Assembly (NCBI RefSeq): GCF_003726095.1
Contig: NZ_CP026031.1
Coordinates: 4,280,001-4,344,000 of the forward strand
Length of the DNA: 64,000 nt
Reading direction: 5' to 3'
From: Niallia circulans
Lineage (GTDB): Bacteria; Bacillota; Bacilli; Bacillales; Cytobacillaceae
Part shown: positions 62,438-64,000 of the stretch, in pieces
How positions within the stretch are numbered: the stretch's first letter is position 1
Layout: the number at the start of each line of letters is the position of its first letter
Made by a program: the position numbers and the translations under genes
The notes under the pieces: model-generated
What the model was told of the DNA's origin: nothing
Databases searched by the model: none
The model's input: the letters and a program-made list of their open reading frames with translations, nothing else

Positions 62438-63298
62438 CTAATTCTCCTGACACTCCTTACTTTGATTAATTGCATTTAGATAAATAAGTTCAATATTATT
62501 ATTCGAAATTGAAAATTTTTTCCCTAACATAATCAACTCCTTTACGGCTTCCTCTTGGTCAATTTTGTTTGAAAAAGAAAAAGCCTGTTTTCCTTTTTCA
62601 CTGATAATTTTTGTTCCTGTCTGTAGTACTATATTCTCGTTATCTCCTTCAATAATTATCGTTGAGTAGCCAATGTATTTTTTAAATAAATCCTCTGTTT
62701 TTCCGAATTCTATTAAACGCCCCTTGTCAATAATAATCAGTTTATTTGCGAGTTTTTCAATTTCATCAAAATAATGTGTTACTAACAATAATGTCGCATT
62801 TTTTCCTGAGTACCATTCTTGAATTTTTTCCATTAATCGACTACGGGATTCAAAATCTAGGCCTGCTGTCATTTCATCAAAACAAGTCAAAGGTGCATCT
62901 TGATAGAGTACCATTATCAGTGTTAATCTCTGCTTTTGTCCTCCAGATAATTGAGTAACTTTTTTCCTTAATATATCTTGAAAATTAAAAAAATTAATTA
63001 AAGATTTAAGCTTTTCATCTTTTTTTAATGTTGTTTTTAGCAATCCTTCCATGATTGTTTGACAAGTAAGAACATTTGGATAGGAATTTTCCTGTAAGTG
63101 AACTGCTATATTTTTTGGCTTTTCTATAAGTCCTGTATATCTTACTTGATCAGTGAGTGCTTTTATTAATGTGGACTTTCCCGCTCCATTTGCTCCAATA
63201 ACACCAACAAAGTCATTTTCTTTGATATTAATTTCACTGTGTATATCCAATGCGGTAAAATCCTTATACTTAACTTGTAAATGTTTAATTTTTAACAT
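62438..63298 (-). CDS. ABC transporter ATP-binding protein (exporter type)
   Basis: A 286-residue ATPase. Walker A GANGAGKST is near residues 36-44, signature LSGGQKQRLTLIM and switch His VTHYFDE. Walker B reads LTCFDEMTAGLD, with Met replacing the usual Pro after DE. The C-terminal 70 residues form the extension common in drug and peptide exporters. It begins at ATG 63298 behind AAAAGGATG on the minus strand. It lies between DUF3021 and permease genes and is probably co-transcribed with both. Confidence 0.85.
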   Translation of the reverse strand: MLKIKHLQVKYKDFTALDIHSEINIKENDFVGVIGANGAGKSTLIKALTDQVRYTGLIEKPKNIAVHLQENSYPNVLTCQTIMEGLLKTTLKKDEKLKSLINFFNFQDILRKKVTQLSGGQKQRLTLIMVLYQDAPLTCFDEMTAGLDFESRSRLMEKIQEWYSGKNATLLLVTHYFDEIEKLANKLIIIDKGRLIEFGKTEDLFKKYIGYSTIIIEGDNENIVLQTGTKIISEKGKQAFSFSNKIDQEEAVKELIMLGKKFSISNNNIELIYLNAINQSKECQEN

Positions 63299-63332
63299 CC
63301 TTTTTTCCCCAATCTTATATAGTATGCAGTGG

Positions 63333-63713
63333 TTAATTCTTCTTAATTTTTTTCAAGTGATTATTTAAGTCCCTTACGATTAATTTATTTTTGACTATTA
63401 TGACAATATAGGTAAGTAAATAAATGAATGATATGCTTACAATCAGGTTAACAAGACTTTGGGAACCATAATTTGCTATATACAAAAAACAGACAAAAAG
63501 AGTCGTTGCAGTATAATGGGCCATGAGAGCAAGCAAAAAACTAATCTTTTCAACTTCAAAAATAATGGCTGATACTCCTACAAATATTGAAATCAAAAAG
63601 ACTATTGTGACTGTTTTAGTTGTCACCATTGTTGAGCCATTAAAGTAAATAAGTGCTAAGTATATAAATGAACCTGTTCCTAATCCTGATGATATTTTTG
63701 TACGCCATTCCAT
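63333..63713 (-). CDS. DUF3021 family membrane protein
   Basis: A 126-residue protein with four membrane helices and a basic C-terminal tail (LKKIKKN). The length, four-helix layout and the block LLALMAHYTATTLFVCFLY agree with DUF3021, a family usually encoded next to a LytTR regulator, as here. It may act as the membrane partner or inhibitor of that regulator, which is inference. It begins at ATG 63713 behind AAAGGAGGGT on the minus strand. Confidence 0.78.
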   Translation of the reverse strand: MEWRTKISSGLGTGSFIYLALIYFNGSTMVTTKTVTIVFLISIFVGVSAIIFEVEKISFLLALMAHYTATTLFVCFLYIANYGSQSLVNLIVSISFIYLLTYIVIIVKNKLIVRDLNNHLKKIKKN

Positions 63714-63791
63714 TTTGTACCCTCCTTTTCCAGCTTACTAATTCATAAGTAGATAGGAACAACTAGTTAAGTATCATAATTAACTATGTGC

Positions 63792-63862
63792 ATAATACCT
63801 TACTTTTTTTGGTGCGTATATGCTTGAATACACAAGCGGTTATTTTCAATACACAAGCGGTT
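63792..63862 (-). promoter_or_regulatory. LytTR-type tandem site and promoter of the DUF3021-ABC operon
   Basis: AACCGCTTGTGTATT (minus strand) occurs twice, at 63848-63862 and 63827-63841, exactly 21 bases apart. LytTR regulators such as AgrA bind 9-bp direct repeats with the same 21-base period. A -10 TATTAT lies at 63792-63797, so the nearer copy ends about six bases before the expected -35 position, where no good -35 hexamer exists. That is the layout of an activator-dependent promoter. Confidence 0.7.
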
Positions 63863-64000
63863 TAATAACAGAGGCTTTGTAAACTCTTTTTGACATTTTG
63901 AACATAGCGTCTGCTGACAATCAATTGTTCATGCTCAATTGTTTCTAAGAGCAAATTGCCATTTTTTTGCGCAATAAAAGATTTAATATATAAGGAATTT
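63862..64000 (-). CDS. LytTR-domain transcriptional regulator, C-terminal part
   Basis: The last 46 codons of a minus-strand gene that runs off the right edge. They read LYIKSFIAQKNGNLLLETIEH-like LytTR strands and end in IVSRRYVQNVKKSLQ, the recognition and closing segment of LytTR DNA-binding domains. The stop codon is at 63862-63864, inside the first of two direct repeats. The missing N-terminus would show whether this is a response regulator or a bare LytTR protein. It is the probable activator of the DUF3021-ABC operon. Confidence 0.8.
   Translation of the reverse strand, partial: NSLYIKSFIAQKNGNLLLETIEHEQLIVSRRYVQNVKKSLQSLCY

Noticed and set aside
3..64000. CRISPR arrays, tRNA, rRNA or insertion sequences
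   Set aside because: None seen. The short direct repeats at 50175 and 63827 are too few and too short for CRISPR, and no transposase frame is present.

Overview
This is a low-GC window from a Firmicute of the family Bacillaceae. The order of several operons is close to that of Bacillus subtilis (teichuronic acid, dpp-ykf, mannitol, qox, yclNOPQ, spermidine uptake). Genes have strong Shine-Dalgarno sites, GTG and TTG starts are common, and T-tailed hairpin terminators separate the transcription units. I cannot fix the genus from the sequence; a Bacillus, Niallia or Cytobacillus-like organism fits. There are no rRNA or tRNA genes, no CRISPR arrays and no transposases.

Layout. 1-7.1 kb: a cell-wall polysaccharide operon in the order of B. 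subtilis tuaB-tuaC-x-tuaE-tuaF-tuaG-tuaH, cut by the left window edge, with a sugar-nucleotide epimerase where tuaD normally sits. 7.1-11.7 kb: single genes for an Rrf2 regulator, a HemY-type porphyrinogen oxidase, a membrane GGDEF protein and a DUF3870 protein. 11.8-22.1 kb: a complete dppABCDE-ykfABCD operon that imports and breaks down cell-wall peptides, ending in an extra cytoplasmic serine hydrolase of the class A beta-lactamase fold. 22.2-29.3 kb: a Fur-box siderophore ATPase (yusV type), murB, a VanZ protein, an aldo/keto reductase, ilvD and an AI-2E/PerM membrane protein. 29.5-31.4 kb: a decayed MerR gene and a CorC/HlyC-type transporter with an odd translation start. 31.4-37 kb: mtlA-mtlR-mtlF-mtlD. 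37-39.5 kb: an overlooked 42-residue protein and a class A PBP. 39.6-43.9 kb: qoxABCD, the aa3 quinol oxidase. 44-48 kb: Fur-box yclNOPQ catechol siderophore (petrobactin-type) uptake. 48-56 kb: an oxidoreductase, a ROK sugar kinase, an orphan histidine kinase, an HtrA protease, a PrsA foldase, peptide deformylase and a secreted protein made of six 28-residue repeats. 56.4-61.5 kb: a small winged-helix-like protein and a regulator-potABCD polyamine operon. 61.5-64 kb (minus strand): a LytTR regulator (cut by the edge), a DUF3021 protein and a two-gene ABC exporter.

Common threads are envelope biology (teichuronic acid, PBP, murein-peptide recycling, HtrA, PrsA), iron (two Fur boxes) and carbon-controlled metabolism (cre-like sites at mtlA and before qox). 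The most distinctive signals are: the beta-lactamase-fold enzyme with no signal peptide in the murein-peptide operon; the 28-residue repeat protein; the LytTR-DUF3021-ABC module with two 15-bp direct repeats exactly 21 bp apart next to the predicted promoter; three 11-bp-phased octamers before htrA; three 21-bp-phased repeats before the orphan kinase; and a TTG start whose Shine-Dalgarno is separated from it by a hairpin and overlapped by a 20-codon leader ORF. All functional statements rest on recognised motifs, lengths and gene order read by eye; no database search was run.
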